Virus record (IMG/VR): IMGVR_UViG_3300035670_000082
Location: 1 to 64,000 of that record
DNA from: a virus
DNA length: 64,000 nt
Strand: one strand, 5' to 3'
The notes under the pieces are model-generated. The model was not told where the DNA came from and did no database searches. It saw only the letters and a list, made by a program, of their open reading frames with translations. Of the stretch, positions 1 through 6,883 are shown in pieces. Each line of letters begins with the position of its first letter. Positions within the stretch are counted from its first letter, which is position 1. The position numbers and the translations under genes were made by a program.

Positions 1-2
1 AT

Positions 3-278
3 ATACAAAGATGGCAAACAAAAGCCAACTGCCGCGGACGCACAAACGAAATGTTCCCCAAACGCCACAAAGACATCACCTACATCCTCAACGCCCGCCA
101 AATCTGCCAACAATGCACCGTCCAAACAGAATGCCTCAACTACGCCCTCGAATACCACCCCGTCGACATGCACGGCGTATGGGCAGGCATGACCAGCCGA
201 CAACTCGCAGCCGAACAAAAACGACGAGGCATCAAACCCATACGACCATCAATCTCACAAATGTGGGACAACCAATAA
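3..278 (+). CDS. WhiB-like iron-sulfur regulator, 5' end outside window
   Basis: The reading frame is open to the left edge, so the start codon lies outside the window. The visible protein has the WhiB pattern: a first cysteine in NCRGRTNEMFP (codon at 30-32), then ICQQCTVQTEC, then the GVWAGMT turn that matches the family's G[VI]WGG motif, and a basic C-terminus. The ATG at 51 is not the start, because it would remove the first cluster cysteine. WhiB proteins bind a 4Fe-4S cluster and act with the primary sigma factor in actinobacteria and their phages. A second WhiB gene lies at 43461. Confidence 0.9.
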   Translation: MQRWQTKANCRGRTNEMFPKRHKDITYILNARQICQQCTVQTECLNYALEYHPVDMHGVWAGMTSRQLAAEQKRRGIKPIRPSISQMWDNQ

Positions 279-379
279 CCCACACCGATAACAACAACAC
301 CCAAAACCCCAAAACCCGAAAACAAGACAGGGAACCCACTGTGTGTGGGGTTGTTTGGTTTTTTGTGTGTTTTGTGTTT

Positions 380-452
380 GCTCCTGTAACTCAGTGGTGA
401 GAGTGGCACTCTTATAAGGTGTTGGTCGGTGGTTCGATTCCACCCAGGGGCA
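380..452 (+). tRNA. tRNA, anticodon UAU (isoleucine, AUA codon)
   Basis: A full cloverleaf can be drawn. Acceptor stem GCTCCTG pairs with CAGGGGC, the D arm is ACTC/GAGT, the anticodon stem GCACT/GGTGT has two wobble pairs around loop CTTATAA, and the T arm is GGTGG-TTCGATT-CCACC. The anticodon at 413-415 is TAT. No CCA is encoded. A UAU anticodon is unusual because most bacteria read AUA with a lysidine-modified CAU tRNA. Confidence 0.9.
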
Positions 453-457
453 CTGTT

Positions 458-793
458 TTAGTTTGTTTGGATTCCGCAGGTGTTGCAGTAGGTGGTGTTG
501 TTGAGGGTGATTGGTTGTTTGTTGCAGGTGGGTTGTCCGCAGGGTTGGAGGGTGCGGGTTCCTGTGAGGTAGTTGATGATGGGTTGGATTGGGTTGGGGG
601 GTGTGTTTTGTAGGGGTGGTTTGTTTTGGGTGTGGCGGAGTGCGTTGGTGAGTAAATGGTTTATGTGTTTTTGTAGGGATTGGTTGTGTGTTTGTGCACT
701 GGTGATGAGTTCGTTTTTGAGCCAGCCGGGGATGGGGATGGTTATGTGGGTTTTTGTGTTGGGGTGTGGGGCGGGTTGGGGTTTATGTGGCAT
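458..793 (-). CDS. Ribbon-helix-helix-like protein with C-terminal zinc ribbon
   Basis: The 111-residue product has an N-terminal beta-helix-helix segment (THITIPIPGWLKNEL, then an Ala/Gln/His-rich helix) like Arc/CopG-type DNA-binding proteins. Its C-terminus has four cysteines in two pairs (CGQPTC and CNTC), as in a zinc ribbon. The start ATG overlaps the end of the next upstream minus-strand gene by 11 bases, so the two are probably co-transcribed. The coding strand is extremely A/C-rich, as in the genes at 35.6-37.3 kb. The target is unknown. Confidence 0.75.
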   Translation of the reverse strand: MPHKPQPAPHPNTKTHITIPIPGWLKNELITSAQTHNQSLQKHINHLLTNALRHTQNKPPLQNTPPNPIQPIINYLTGTRTLQPCGQPTCNKQPITLNNTTYCNTCGIQTN

Positions 794-950
794 CGCGTTG
801 GATGAGGGTGGTGAGGTATTCGGTGATGGTCATGTCGTATGCGTCTGCTTGGGTCATCAGTTGACGCTTAGTGGTTGAGGGGATGCGGAGAGTGAGGGTG
901 GTGGTTTTGGTGGTTGGAGCCTTCGGAGGTCTCCCTGTCCGTTTCTTCAT
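783..950 (-). CDS. Small ribbon-helix-helix DNA-binding protein
   Basis: The product is 55 residues. It opens with a basic arm (KKRTGRPPKAP), then a short beta strand (TLTLRIP), then two helices (STTKRQLMTQADAYDM and TITEYLTTLIQRDA). This is the compact ribbon-helix-helix fold of Arc/MetJ/CopG repressors, which bind DNA as dimers through the strand. It lies upstream of another RHH-like gene with overlapping ends, suggesting a pair of small regulators. No strong Shine-Dalgarno sequence is visible. Confidence 0.75.
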   Translation of the reverse strand: MKKRTGRPPKAPTTKTTTLTLRIPSTTKRQLMTQADAYDMTITEYLTTLIQRDAT

Positions 951-959
951 AACCGAACC

Positions 960-1322
960 TTACCACTCAGGGTTGTTGATGAACTCCTGTTTCGCATCCC
1001 GTTCATCAGCCATACCGATGAATCGTTCCACATTCGCAGCGTGACGAAAAATGAGTTCCACATCATTATATTTTTTGTGGGACGGATTGTTACCCATATG
1101 CCATCCTGATTTGAGACAGCCATCTATCGCCTGCTTACAGGCTTCGATACCGTAGTCGTGGATAGCCCAACCTATTTTGATTTTGCGCGCGTCGTCGAGT
1201 ACGGCACGGGAACGGGGAGATACCTTCTCCCGCCAATAAGTGAAGATTTCGTGGATGGCGTCATCAGATATTTTGCGCGCTTTAGCGGTCTGCTGACGGG
1301 TCTGTATACGGGTGCGGTTCAC
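960..1322 (-). CDS. Hypothetical protein, 120 residues
   Basis: I chose the GTG at 1322 over the upstream ATG at 1448 because it lies directly behind the 17-mer start-associated sequence (here GGTGGAGGAAAGC) found before several minus-strand genes. The protein starts NRTRIQTRQQTAKARK and is mostly helical with charged surfaces. A central segment (FTYWREKVSPRSRAVLDDARK) resembles the short helical proteins often near phage replication genes. No family is recognised. Confidence 0.75.
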   Translation of the reverse strand: MNRTRIQTRQQTAKARKISDDAIHEIFTYWREKVSPRSRAVLDDARKIKIGWAIHDYGIEACKQAIDGCLKSGWHMGNNPSHKKYNDVELIFRHAANVERFIGMADERDAKQEFINNPEW

Positions 1323-1324
1323 TT

Positions 1325-1341
1325 GCTTTCCTCCACCGTCA
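1325..1341 (-). repeat. Start-associated 17-mer, copy 1
   Basis: The sequence is TGACGGTGGAGGAAAGC, ending 2 bases before the GTG start at 1322. The GGAGGAAAG part can serve as the ribosome binding site. The conserved upstream part TGACGGT is not needed for that. Confidence 0.85.
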
Positions 1342-1457
1342 CTTGGGAACAGCGGGTTTTTATCGGCAATCACCAAACAAAAGTTAGCAGACGTAACAAA
1401 CGACGTCAAGCATCTTGAAAGAAACGTCCGACCTGGACGTTTTTTCACACGTTGACG

Positions 1458-1625
1458 TCACATCACAGAAAGATGGTTTTTCGTGGAATCCACGAATAAA
1501 CCACCCGGACCTCTTTGGAGGGGGTGTGGGGGAACCTTTCGATTCTCGCCAACCGGTTCGAGAGCAGCACAATCAGGGTTTCCCGTTTCCGGGTAAACCG
1601 AATCCATCTCTTCGCTTTCGGACAT
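1458..1625 (-). CDS. Small hypothetical protein, 55 residues
   Basis: Predicted because an ATG lies 4 bases behind a perfect copy of the start-associated 17-mer and opens a 55-codon frame. The product starts MSESEEMDSVYPETG, is proline-rich in the middle and matches no family I know. Composition is less clearly coding than in neighbours, so the main support is the 17-mer. Confidence 0.5.
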   Translation of the reverse strand: MSESEEMDSVYPETGNPDCAALEPVGENRKVPPHPLQRGPGGLFVDSTKNHLSVM

Positions 1626-1629
1626 CCGT

Positions 1630-1646
1630 GCTTTCCGCCACCGTCA
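1630..1646 (-). repeat. Start-associated 17-mer, copy 2
   Basis: A perfect copy of TGACGGTGGCGGAAAGC, 4 bases upstream of the ATG at 1625. Confidence 0.85.
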
Positions 1647-2098
1647 CCCGATTACTGCTGTATTCATTGGGGTCTTGTGACTGAGCAGACACTCTAGCAG
1701 CACGACAGTCCCGTTCGTGCACTCCCCAACTAATGGTGTTCGCACCTCCTCACCATCTACCGGTTGTGGTTGGTGTGGTGACGAGGTGGGGCGGGACTCT
1801 TGGTGATGCGATGACGAACACGCGAAGCGGGACTTACTGCTGTTGCAGTGACGGGACTTATTGTTTACTAATCTTCTTTTGACTTTCCATTTTCGTCCTC
1901 CACCCCTGAAAACGGAAAGTCCTCGGAGGTGGCGGGGTGTTTGTGTGTTGACCTCGCCACCTCCGCTCCTCTACTATTTGTGTGGGAGCCGCACGATATC
2001 TCCAGCGTGCAACAACCGAGTAACCACTCTCGGGTTCGTTGTGCGCGCCTCCTTAGGGTCGTGCGGCTCTCAACTCATGTAGCGGGACTTCTTCGCTG
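1647..2098. other. Noncoding block with GCGGGACT copies and a hairpin
   Basis: No convincing gene is seen here. The block has several copies of the GGGACT core on the plus strand (around 1793, 1829, 1853 and 2083) and one in reverse near 1706. It also has a strong hairpin at 1923-1963 and direct copies of AGCGGGACTT. Short frames in it lack ribosome binding sites and coding-like composition. Confidence 0.6.
1923..1963. terminator. Strong hairpin, possible terminator
   Basis: GGAGGTGGCGGGGT and ACCTCGCCACCTCC form a 14-bp stem with one mismatch and a 12-nt loop. No clear T-run follows on either strand, so it may be a factor-assisted terminator or another structured element. Confidence 0.5.
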
Positions 2099-2115
2099 GC
2101 TTTCCGCCACCGTCA
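2099..2115 (-). repeat. Start-associated 17-mer, orphan copy 3
   Basis: A perfect 17-mer, but no start codon with a sustained frame follows within normal spacing. It therefore either marks a lost gene or has a non-translational role. Confidence 0.8.
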
Positions 2116-2120
2116 CATGT

Positions 2121-2303
2121 TTAGTGTCGTTTGATGACACCTGACGCGAGCACTGCGCTCCGTATGTATTCGCATGGTTGCATTCCGCTCAGCATCGCCA
2201 TGTCCTCTACCTGTTCCCATTGTTCTTTCGTCCATGCGACGCTACGAATGACGCGTTCTTTGGGTTGACCTCTTCGTAGTCCGTCCAATCGTTTGCCGTT
2301 CAT
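2121..2303 (-). CDS. Ribbon-helix-helix-like small protein
   Basis: The product is 60 residues. After a basic N-terminus come a strand (ERVIRSVAWTKEQW) and two helices (EQVEDMAMLSGM and CEYIRSAVLASGV). This matches the RHH layout of CopG/MobC-type proteins, in which the helix pair follows a strand that contacts DNA. The ATG lies 2 bases behind a perfect start-associated 17-mer. Probably a regulator; the target is unknown. Confidence 0.75.
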   Translation of the reverse strand: MNGKRLDGLRRGQPKERVIRSVAWTKEQWEQVEDMAMLSGMQPCEYIRSAVLASGVIKRH

Positions 2304-2305
2304 CT

Positions 2306-2322
2306 GCTTTCCGCCACCGTCA
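2306..2322 (-). repeat. Start-associated 17-mer, copy 4
   Basis: A perfect 17-mer followed 2 bases later by the ATG at 2303. It is one of the clearest gene-linked copies. Confidence 0.9.
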
Positions 2323-2329
2323 CTTGTTT

Positions 2330-2536
2330 TTAGGTGTCGCTCTTCATCACATGCGGAGCCTTCTTGCTTCCGCAGTGAACGCAGATGCTTTCACATTCGT
2401 CGCAGAAGTACACGTTGCCTGTCCGCCATCCCGCTTTCCGCATTTTTTCTTTCAGGTCTTTAGACGAATCAGAAGAACCTTCAAACTTTTTTCCGCATTT
2501 GTCGCATGACGCAGTGAACTCTCTATGGATGGGCAT
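2330..2536 (-). CDS. Small zinc-finger protein, 68 residues
   Basis: Three CxxC pairs are visible: CDKC near residue 11, CDEC near 45, and CVHC near 52 (in CESICVHCG). They can bind one or two zinc ions. Between them is a charged helix (SSDSSKDLKEKMRKAG). It is one of many zinc-ribbon miniproteins in the left half of the window. Such phage proteins usually bind nucleic acid or host proteins, but nothing here fixes the role. A start-associated 17-mer lies upstream. Confidence 0.8.
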   Translation of the reverse strand: MPIHREFTASCDKCGKKFEGSSDSSKDLKEKMRKAGWRTGNVYFCDECESICVHCGSKKAPHVMKSDT

Positions 2537-2545
2537 CGTCTACCT

Positions 2546-2562
2546 GCTTTCCGCCACCGTCA
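2546..2562 (-). repeat. Start-associated 17-mer, copy 5
   Basis: A perfect 17-mer 9 bases upstream of the ATG at 2536, which is a longer spacing than in copies 1, 2 and 4. Confidence 0.85.
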
Positions 2563-2569
2563 ACGGTTT

Positions 2570-2881
2570 TCATGAACCTTTGTCCAACCAGATGCCGGAC
2601 TCTCCCGAACCGTCGTTGTGACGCTCGACGACCGTGATGCGTTTGAACACTCGAGCGATTGCACCGTCGTGTACGACGGGATACTTCTCGCGTGGTGTGA
2701 GTTCACCGAAATGTTGTTCCACTGCTTCCTCGGTTCCGCAGTCGGAGCAAATCTCCAACGGTTCCTCACCGTTGCGGGTGTGTCGAGACAACGCACCGAT
2801 GTATTCGCCCCACTGCTCAGCAGATGGGATGAGACCTGTGCAACGCGGACAGATGTAATCTAAAGGGTTTTTCGTTTTCAT
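2570..2881 (-). CDS. Zinc-ribbon hypothetical protein, 103 residues
   Basis: Two cysteine pairs, YICPRCTG near residue 11 and CSDCGTE near 45, suggest a zinc ribbon. The rest is charged and probably alpha/beta. The start overlaps the stop of the upstream gene (ATGA, 2878-2881), which implies translational coupling. No known family is recognised. Confidence 0.8.
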   Translation of the reverse strand: MKTKNPLDYICPRCTGLIPSAEQWGEYIGALSRHTRNGEEPLEICSDCGTEEAVEQHFGELTPREKYPVVHDGAIARVFKRITVVERHNDGSGESGIWLDKGS

Positions 2882-3204
2882 TGTGTGTCCTCTTCTCGTC
2901 GCATCACTTCAGCCAACGCCTCTTGGATGATGAACGAAATGGGGAGGAACATTGCGTGCTTCTTCCCGTAGTCGTCAGCGTTCGCCTCAATGGACTTCTC
3001 AATCCTGTCGTCCAACATCTTTTGGTTGATGACGACGAACCATTGTCCTTTCGCGCCTTGCTGAACATTGAAAAGTTTTCCGTCCAATGCGTCTCCGTCG
3101 GTCGTCAAAAAGACGACTTCCTCTGACCCGTCGTCAGATTTGATTCGCATCAGCACATCGGGGTCGTCGTTGACGAACTTGAAATCGCTGTCTCCGAAGT
3201 TCAT
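2878..3204 (-). CDS. Hypothetical protein, 108 residues
   Basis: An acidic alpha/beta protein starting MNFGDSDFKFVNDDPDVL. The middle (QGAKGQWFVVINQKMLDDRIEKS) looks like strand-helix, and the C-terminal helix is FIIQEALAEVMRREED. A start-associated 17-mer (GGAGGAAAGC form) lies 7 bases before the ATG. It is the first gene of a two-gene overlapping pair. Function is unknown. Confidence 0.8.
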   Translation of the reverse strand: MNFGDSDFKFVNDDPDVLMRIKSDDGSEEVVFLTTDGDALDGKLFNVQQGAKGQWFVVINQKMLDDRIEKSIEANADDYGKKHAMFLPISFIIQEALAEVMRREEDTQ

Positions 3205-3211
3205 GTTTACC

Positions 3212-3228
3212 GCTTTCCTCCACCGTCA
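3212..3228 (-). repeat. Start-associated 17-mer, copy 6
   Basis: TGACGGTGGAGGAAAGC, 7 bases before the ATG at 3204. Confidence 0.85.
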
Positions 3229-3275
3229 TTGTTTTTCATTATCTGCTCCTGTACATCTTATTTAGTTTGTCGTAC

Positions 3276-3500
3276 TTAGTCAATGGGTTGTTCCGTGACC
3301 TCGTGCTTGATTATTTCCTCTTCTGCGATGTCGTACACGAACTTCTCGCCCGTGTTGCGGTTACGGATTACGAGTATTGTCGCACCGTAGTTCTTGTTCA
3401 CCGCGTCCTGCAACTCTGCGACCGCCTGACCTAATACATCTTTCAGGTTTTCGCCGTCGTACAGGTTCGCCCACGACACTTCCCACTCAAACGGTTGCAC
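3276..3500 (-). CDS. Hypothetical protein, 74 residues
   Basis: A longer frame starts at ATG 3518, but those first six codons are a copy of the start-associated sequence (TGACGGTGGAGGAAAC). The GTG at 3500 directly behind it is therefore the likely start. The protein reads QPFEWEVSWANLYDGENLKD onward, acidic, with a short strand pair near ILVIRNRNTGEKFVYD. Function is unknown. Confidence 0.7.
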   Translation of the reverse strand: MQPFEWEVSWANLYDGENLKDVLGQAVAELQDAVNKNYGATILVIRNRNTGEKFVYDIAEEEIIKHEVTEQPID

Positions 3501-3514
3501 TGTTTCCTCCACCG

Positions 3515-3769
3515 TCATCGGTTGTCTCCCTTGAACGGAACGACCCTGCCACGCTTGTCGTATTGGTGGTTCGTGTAGATGACGATTTGACCGTCGTTAT
3601 CCTCGTCGTGACCGAACATCTCGAGCATCTTTACAATCATCTCGTACTCCGAGACTTTCTGCTTCGTGATGCGACCGCGCGGTTCAACGGGTGCGCGTTT
3701 CTTGACAACCCGATACGCGGGTGTCTTGCGCTTCTTTTTTGTTGGTTTCTTGGTTTTCTTCGTTGTCAC
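3515..3769 (-). CDS. Hypothetical protein with Lys-rich N-terminus, 84 residues
   Basis: I chose the GTG at 3769, preceded by GGAGGAACTCAA; it overlaps the upstream stop (GTGA). The first 30 residues are very basic (TTKKTKKPTKKKRK), then a compact domain (EYEMIVKMLEMFGHDEDNDG) ends in strands QIVIYTNHQYD and GRVVPFK. The basic tail suggests nucleic-acid contact. No family is recognised. Confidence 0.75.
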   Translation of the reverse strand: MTTKKTKKPTKKKRKTPAYRVVKKRAPVEPRGRITKQKVSEYEMIVKMLEMFGHDEDNDGQIVIYTNHQYDKRGRVVPFKGDNR

Positions 3770-4218
3770 TTGAGTTCCTCCTTGAGAACTTCTTTGATGA
3801 ATGGTCGTAGGTTGCTGTTGATTTCTTCGTTGTAGACATTCCACAGGTAGTCGCTGTCAAGAATGTATGAGCCGAACAACTCCAACTCTTCGTCGGTGAA
3901 CCGTGATGCGCGTTGCACCGCAGGGTCGTCGTCCCACACTCCTGAGTCAATCTTCGCTTTGATTTCCTCGCGTAGCCCAACTACATCAAATGCGATGCAG
4001 TTGTTGTAGCCGAGCGAGCCGTAGCCAACCCTTCCGAGGATGCGTGCGAGGTCGTTGCCTTGCGTGGTGAGGTCGCGTGCGGTTTCATCCGAACCCGTCT
4101 CGTCCCACTCCGCGAGCAACGCCTTGCCTGTCTCGTCAAGTTTGTCGGTGTCAACGAGGTATGCGCCGTCCAACGGGATGACGCTTCCGTCTTTGTGAAT
4201 GATGAGATAGTTACTCAC
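3766..4218 (-). CDS. Hypothetical protein, 150 residues
   Basis: The start is GTG at 4218, behind GGAAAGGTGG and overlapping the upstream stop. The product begins SNYLIIHKDGSVIPLDGAYL and has a polar, acidic body. The GTGA overlaps on both sides (4215-4218 and 3766-3769) show translational coupling in a three-gene cluster 4496-3515. No domain is recognised. Confidence 0.8.
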   Translation of the reverse strand: MSNYLIIHKDGSVIPLDGAYLVDTDKLDETGKALLAEWDETGSDETARDLTTQGNDLARILGRVGYGSLGYNNCIAFDVVGLREEIKAKIDSGVWDDDPAVQRASRFTDEELELFGSYILDSDYLWNVYNEEINSNLRPFIKEVLKEELK

Positions 4219-4496
4219 TTGACCACCTTTCCGAAGAAGTCGTGCGCCTGAGCGACGAAATCGTTTTGCTGTTGCAGGAAACCTCTCTGCCAATCCCCTT
4301 CACCGCACTTCACGAGTGCTGAGACTCGTGCGAGTGCTTCCGAAAGTTCGTGGTATGTCTCCACCCATTCGTTCGCAATGAAGTCCGTCCAACGAACCTC
4401 ATACTTTGCGAAGTAGTCCTCATCCAACTGCGAGACGGTGATGCCACTGTCGTTGTAGGTGAAGTTGAGGATTTCGTGTCTTGTTTCTGCTTCCAT
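4215..4496 (-). CDS. Hypothetical protein, 93 residues
   Basis: First gene of a unit transcribed from the promoter at 4553-4581. It has a good ribosome binding site, GGAGGTAATAAAGAA, before the ATG. The protein is acidic and mixed alpha/beta (ILNFTYNDSGITVSQLDEDY at the N-terminus). No family is recognised. Confidence 0.8.
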   Translation of the reverse strand: MEAETRHEILNFTYNDSGITVSQLDEDYFAKYEVRWTDFIANEWVETYHELSEALARVSALVKCGEGDWQRGFLQQQNDFVAQAHDFFGKVVK

Positions 4497-4518
4497 TTCT
4501 TTATTACCTCCGTGTGTT

Positions 4519-4581
4519 TAGTAGTTGTGTTGTATTCGTATTACGCACATTCATTGTACGGGTGTGACATCGTTTTGTCAA
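4519..4581 (-). promoter_or_regulatory. Promoter with bipartite element
   Basis: A canonical promoter: TTGACA (4576-4581), 17-bp spacer, TACAAT (4553-4558). The bipartite element overlaps it, with TCACAC (4562-4567) inside the spacer and GTGCGTA just after the -10, 13 bases apart. An ACTACTA leader follows at 4519-4526, without the hairpin. Confidence 0.8.
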
Positions 4582-4598
4582 CCCCACCCCCGAACGCA

Positions 4599-5129
4599 TC
4601 AGTAGTGGTAGTCCCACACCACGAGGAACTGCCTGTTCGGTCTTTCCTCAATCCGCTTCAACAGATACTCGTCGCTCACGCTGTGCGACTCCGCGTCGTA
4701 GAAGTGTTGGTCGCAATCAAACTCCCCGTCTTGAAGTTGGAGAAGTTTCTTCGCTCTGAACAATGCGAGAGATTTGTCGAGGTACGCATCGCGCTCGCTT
4801 TGGGTCATCTCGTTGAGTTTCCCCTTCTTCTTGTGGAACGGGAGATACTCCTCACTCGTTACGAGTTCCTTGATAGTTACATCTCCGAGTTCGCTGAGGT
4901 AACGCTCTTTGGTGTCGTTCGTGAACTTTTGGAACTCGCGCACCTTCTCCATGAACAGGGTCGGGTTGTCGGTGTATCGCAACACCGCGTTGGGTAAATC
5001 CTCTTCCCAACGACCGCCGTGCTCGTTCCAATCCGACCAACTTGCGTTGTGTTCGTTGAAGAACTCAATCTTTTGGACTGCCTCTTCGTTGTCGTCTGCT
5101 TCTATCGCTAGAACTATTCCCGTGTGCAT
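4599..5129 (-). CDS. Hypothetical protein, 176 residues
   Basis: Starts MHTGIVLAIEADDNEEAVQK with a strand-turn-helix of the kind seen in small ferredoxin-like folds, then long charged helices. Ribosome binding site GGAGGTAATACGAA. It is a single-gene unit with its own bipartite promoter (5150-5193). Its N-terminus recalls other phage accessory proteins that handle EEAVQK-type beta-alpha-beta repeats, but the role is unknown. Confidence 0.8.
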   Translation of the reverse strand: MHTGIVLAIEADDNEEAVQKIEFFNEHNASWSDWNEHGGRWEEDLPNAVLRYTDNPTLFMEKVREFQKFTNDTKERYLSELGDVTIKELVTSEEYLPFHKKKGKLNEMTQSERDAYLDKSLALFRAKKLLQLQDGEFDCDQHFYDAESHSVSDEYLLKRIEERPNRQFLVVWDYHY

Positions 5130-5149
5130 TTCGTATTACCTCCGTTTTG

Positions 5150-5193
5150 TGTGTTGTTGTGTTTATTACGCACGAACTTTCGTAAGTGTGATG
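5150..5193 (-). promoter_or_regulatory. Bipartite element upstream of 5129 gene
   Basis: TCACAC (5186-5191), 12 bases, then GTGCGTAATA (5164-5173). The spacer starts with CGAAAGTTCG. No good TTGACA is visible, so RNA polymerase binding here may need an activator. Confidence 0.7.
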
Positions 5194-5203
5194 TTCTCCG
5201 TGC

Positions 5204-5229
5204 CCCCTCACCCGTTTCCGAGTGAGGGG
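5204..5229 (-). terminator. Hairpin after the Api92-like gene
   Basis: CCCCTCAC pairs with GTGAGGGG around a 10-nt loop. It lies between the end of the 5253 gene and the next promoter. No T-run follows. Confidence 0.5.
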
Positions 5230-5252
5230 TTCACACGGGGTATTGCACTCGT

Positions 5253-5840
5253 TCAGTTTGTTACGCTGAACAGAGACCTTGTTTCGTCGGACAAACCCTC
5301 TACGACCATGCGTTTGCAACGGTCAACTTCCTCAACGACTTTCTCAAAGTGGTCGTCGTAGTCGTATCCGTCGCTTTCTACTTCCGAGTCGCTGAGTTCG
5401 GGGTACGAGCCTTCTACATCCGCGAGAATGTCGCCGTTCTGAACGCCGAACGCTCCGACGAAACACATTCCGCCTTCCTCGTACGCCGTGATGAACACAA
5501 GGTTCGGGAACTTTCGTGAGATGTTGAGTATCCCCTCAACTCCCGGTCCCCATGCGGTCGTGAACGCGAACTCCAAATGGGTGTCGGACTCGCCGTTCAG
5601 TGAGGTTTCGTAGTCGCCCCACTTGGTTCCCCAAGAGGAACTGCACCACTCATACCACTTGTCGCTTTCGTACAACTCCTTAGGACAGGGGTACGCGCGT
5701 TGGTAGATGCTGATGATTTCGCTCGCCTCTTCCAACGGTCTGCGGTCGTTTTCGTTTGGTGTGGTTACGAGTTTCTTGAACTCCGCGATACTGTCGCGGT
5801 CACCCAAGACATCCAACCAGTTTGAACAATGATTTGGCAT
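5253..5840 (-). CDS. Api92-like / YubB-type ferredoxin-fold protein
   Basis: The 195-residue protein opens MPNHCSNWLDVLGD, the hallmark of the Api92/YubB family (ferredoxin-like domain). This family is found on plasmids and phages with no proven biochemical role. Further family features are EFKKLV early on, a Trp-rich middle (WYEWCSSSWGTKWGDYE) and the segment TTAWGPGVEGILNISRKFPN. The C-terminus is acidic and helical. Ribosome binding site GGAGGTAATAAAGAA. Transcribed from the promoter at 5891-5919. Confidence 0.85.
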   Translation of the reverse strand: MPNHCSNWLDVLGDRDSIAEFKKLVTTPNENDRRPLEEASEIISIYQRAYPCPKELYESDKWYEWCSSSWGTKWGDYETSLNGESDTHLEFAFTTAWGPGVEGILNISRKFPNLVFITAYEEGGMCFVGAFGVQNGDILADVEGSYPELSDSEVESDGYDYDDHFEKVVEEVDRCKRMVVEGLSDETRSLFSVTN

Positions 5841-5890
5841 TTCTTTATTACCTCCGTGTGTTGTTTGTGTGTTGTGTATTTCTATTACCT

Positions 5891-5919
5891 AGCGTATTCG
5901 GTATTCGGGGATTTGTCAA
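5891..5919 (-). promoter_or_regulatory. Canonical promoter for the Api92-like gene
   Basis: TTGACA (5914-5919), 17-bp spacer, TACGCT (5891-5896). The -35 box overlaps the stop codon of the upstream gene at 5916. The bipartite GTGCGTA element is missing, unlike its neighbours. Confidence 0.75.
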
Positions 5920-6086
5920 CCCCCGACCGAACAATCAGGTTCGTGCGCCCATTCCCAAGACACGGTGTAACCCGCGTTCTCGTAGTTCTTGATGCTCTCC
6001 CCAATGGGGAAAGTCAAGGGGAGTGTCACGAGGACATCGCCCGTTTCTTGGTCAATGACTCTGAACCCGACAGTTTTCGTTCTCAT
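5916..6086 (-). CDS. Small hypothetical protein, 56 residues
   Basis: Begins MRTKTVGFRVIDQETGDVL and ends EWAHEPDCSVGG: a short beta-rich protein, perhaps two hairpins. Ribosome binding site GGAGGTAATAAAGA. It is its own unit between two promoters, and its stop lies inside the next -35 box. Function is unknown. Confidence 0.75.
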   Translation of the reverse strand: MRTKTVGFRVIDQETGDVLVTLPLTFPIGESIKNYENAGYTVSWEWAHEPDCSVGG

Positions 6087-6118
6087 TCTTTATTACCTCC
6101 GTGTGTTGTTGATACTTC

Positions 6119-6146
6119 TATTACGCACGAACCTTCGCCCGTGTGA
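6119..6146 (-). promoter_or_regulatory. Bipartite element upstream of 6086 gene
   Basis: TCACAC (6141-6146), 12 bases, GTGCGTAATA (6119-6128). A GC-rich hairpin (6150-6168, CCCCACC-TTAC-GGTGGGG) directly upstream could end the previous transcript. Confidence 0.7.
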
Positions 6147-6149
6147 TGT

Positions 6150-6168
6150 CCCCCACCTTACGGTGGGG
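6150..6168 (-). terminator. Hairpin after the DUF2958 gene
   Basis: CCCCACC-TTAC-GGTGGGG, a 7-bp perfect stem with a 4-nt loop. It lies between the stop at 6180 and the next bipartite element. No T-run is seen. Confidence 0.5.
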
Positions 6169-6179
6169 GTGCAACACAG

Positions 6180-6515
6180 TTACGCGACGGTCAGTATTTC
6201 TCCGACCTTCTTCGGGGTGAAGAAACAATCGCGCTCAATCGCGGGGACTCCGCCGAACACGGTCGTTTCTGAGAGTTCCGAGAGCGAGAAAGTACCCCAC
6301 TCGTTCTCCCAACCCTCGACATAACCCCAAAAGATGTCCTCACCGTCAAACTCAACCGCGTACCAACGCCAACCGTTGTACGGTGAGAAGAACTTGACTT
6401 GCGCGACCTTCTCTTCCAACGGGATTTCTTCCGTTGTGTAGAGAGCGGGGAGACGCTTGCGGATTTCTTGCGTGAGCAACTTGTGACCACGCTTGCCTTC
6501 ATGTGCTTCCTTCAT
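6180..6515 (-). CDS. DUF2958 family protein
   Basis: The 111-residue protein shows the DUF2958 sequence order: RLPALYTTEEIPLEEK, then VKFFSPYNGWRWYAVEFDGED, then FWGYVEGWENEWGTFSLSEL, then a C-terminal IERDCFFTPKKV. DUF2958 is a small single-domain family common on plasmids, ICEs and phages; its role is unknown. It is co-transcribed with the upstream gene, with ends overlapping (TAATG). Confidence 0.9.
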   Translation of the reverse strand: MKEAHEGKRGHKLLTQEIRKRLPALYTTEEIPLEEKVAQVKFFSPYNGWRWYAVEFDGEDIFWGYVEGWENEWGTFSLSELSETTVFGGVPAIERDCFFTPKKVGEILTVA

Positions 6516-6784
6516 TAGTTTGCCTCCGTTTCGTAGATGAATGCTTCAAGTCGCAACCCGTCAATGACGAACGCTGTCGTGCGAACGAGACCGTTTGCCA
6601 TAGTGACCTCGGTGTCGTAGTCGCCGTTGTTCGCGTTGGTAATCGCTTCCAACGCCGTGTCAACGAACGCCGTGTGTACGGGTGGATAGAAGTTGTGTTG
6701 AAGGTGATGTCGTATCGCGGTGTTCAGGTCAATGAGACCGTCGCGTTCCGCTTCCGCCATTCCTTCGGTGAAGTTTCTGCCCAT
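6515..6784 (-). CDS. Hypothetical protein, 89 residues
   Basis: First gene of the two-gene unit driven by the promoter at 6892-6920. It starts MGRNFTEGMAEAERDGLIDL, with an N-terminal helix followed by beta strands ending AFVIDGLRLEAFIYETEAN. The stop overlaps the start of the DUF2958 gene, so both are probably made together. No family is recognised. Confidence 0.8.
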   Translation of the reverse strand: MGRNFTEGMAEAERDGLIDLNTAIRHHLQHNFYPPVHTAFVDTALEAITNANNGDYDTEVTMANGLVRTTAFVIDGLRLEAFIYETEAN

Positions 6785-6883
6785 TTCTTTAGTACCTCCA
6801 TGTGTGTTGTGTGTTGCTTTATGTTGACCACCTTACGGTAGGGGTGTAATACGGTTTCCCTGTCGTTCGGTTGTCGCTATTAC

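Noticed and set aside
11-400. Long plus-strand frame of 129 codons at the left edge
   Set aside because: It overlaps the WhiB frame and the tRNA and is a low-complexity by-product of the A/C-rich strand. The WhiB cysteines are in another frame.
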